Program-made: the position numbers and the translations under genes
The notes under the pieces: generated by a model
The model's database searches: none
Seen by the model: the letters and a program-made list of their open reading frames with translations, nothing else
What the model was told of the DNA's origin: nothing
Assembly (NCBI GenBank): GCA_002438345.1
Contig: DJUJ01000238.1
Location: forward strand, 22,726-29,337
From: Paenibacillus sp. UBA6285
GTDB lineage: Bacteria > Bacillota > Bacilli > Paenibacillales > Paenibacillaceae
Length of the DNA stretch: 6,612 nucleotides
Direction: 5' to 3'
Shown here: positions 6,548 through 6,612 of the stretch, in pieces
How the letters are laid out: every line of letters starts with the position of its first letter
Numbering within the stretch: position 1 is the stretch's first letter

Positions 6548-6554
6548 CCTCCTT
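6548..6554 (-). promoter_or_regulatory. Strong ribosome binding site of the small edge ORF
   Basis: On the minus strand AAGGAGG stands 8 nt before the ATG at 6539. It is the best Shine-Dalgarno match in the window and the main reason to believe translation starts here, despite the odd reading frame downstream. Confidence 0.6.
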
Positions 6555-6590
6555 AGTGTTGTTGGTTGTTGTTGATAATACTTGTTGGTG

Positions 6591-6612
6591 GTCGTTGATC
6601 GTCGTTGATCGT
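6591..6612. repeat. 10-bp tandem repeat GTCGTTGATC, continuing off the window
   Basis: GTCGTTGATC occurs at 6591-6600 and 6601-6610, and the next two bases (GT) begin a third copy at the edge. It lies next to GTT-rich DNA (6557-6590) upstream of the small minus-strand ORF. The period is about one helical turn. It could be an operator cluster, a slippage-prone repeat or part of a longer array; the number of copies cannot be known from this window. Confidence 0.6.

Overview
The window looks like a piece of a Paenibacillus-type (Firmicutes/Bacillota) chromosome. This rests on strong AGGAGG-type ribosome binding sites, a lipoprotein sugar-binding protein next to a YesN/YesM-style two-component pair, a cre-like operator, a TTG start in a tightly packed gene pair, and a DUF6492 protein. 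The genus is inferred from gene style, not proven. The right half looks visibly GC-richer than the AT-rich left third.

Left module (1-3830). A lipoprotein solute-binding protein of a carbohydrate ABC importer runs leftward off the edge, with only its N-terminal 104 residues present. It is divergent from a two-gene operon encoding an AraC-type response regulator (563-2131) and its membrane histidine kinase (2109-3830), which overlap by 23 bp. The 250-bp divergent intergenic region holds a cre-like palindrome close to the binding-protein gene, plausible promoters in both directions, and a direct repeat (TCGAAGA twice, 20 bp apart) of the kind AraC-family proteins bind. The likely circuit is: kinase senses an extracellular ligand, phosphorylates the regulator, and the regulator activates the divergent importer, with CcpA-type catabolite control on top.

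Middle (3831-3996). There is no gene here. A strong inverted repeat with T-runs on both strands fits a bidirectional terminator between the convergent kinase and nucleotidyltransferase genes.

Right module (3997-6203, minus strand). A DUF6492 glycosyltransferase-like protein is followed, after a 2-nt gap, by a ManC-like mannose-1-phosphate guanylyltransferase with a C-terminal cupin (type II phosphomannose isomerase-like) domain. The pair suggests synthesis of GDP-mannose, or a related NDP-sugar, for a surface glycan.

Right edge (6204-6612). A small minus-strand ORF with an excellent ribosome binding site starts like a winged-helix regulator. Its frame becomes implausible after a run of seven G, where a -1 shift would give a hydrophobic tail. 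Upstream of it lie GTT-rich sequence and a 10-bp tandem repeat that runs off the window. I saw no tRNA, rRNA, CRISPR array, insertion sequence or phage gene. Most of the window is conventional; the edge ORF and the regulatory region are the parts least explained by known families.
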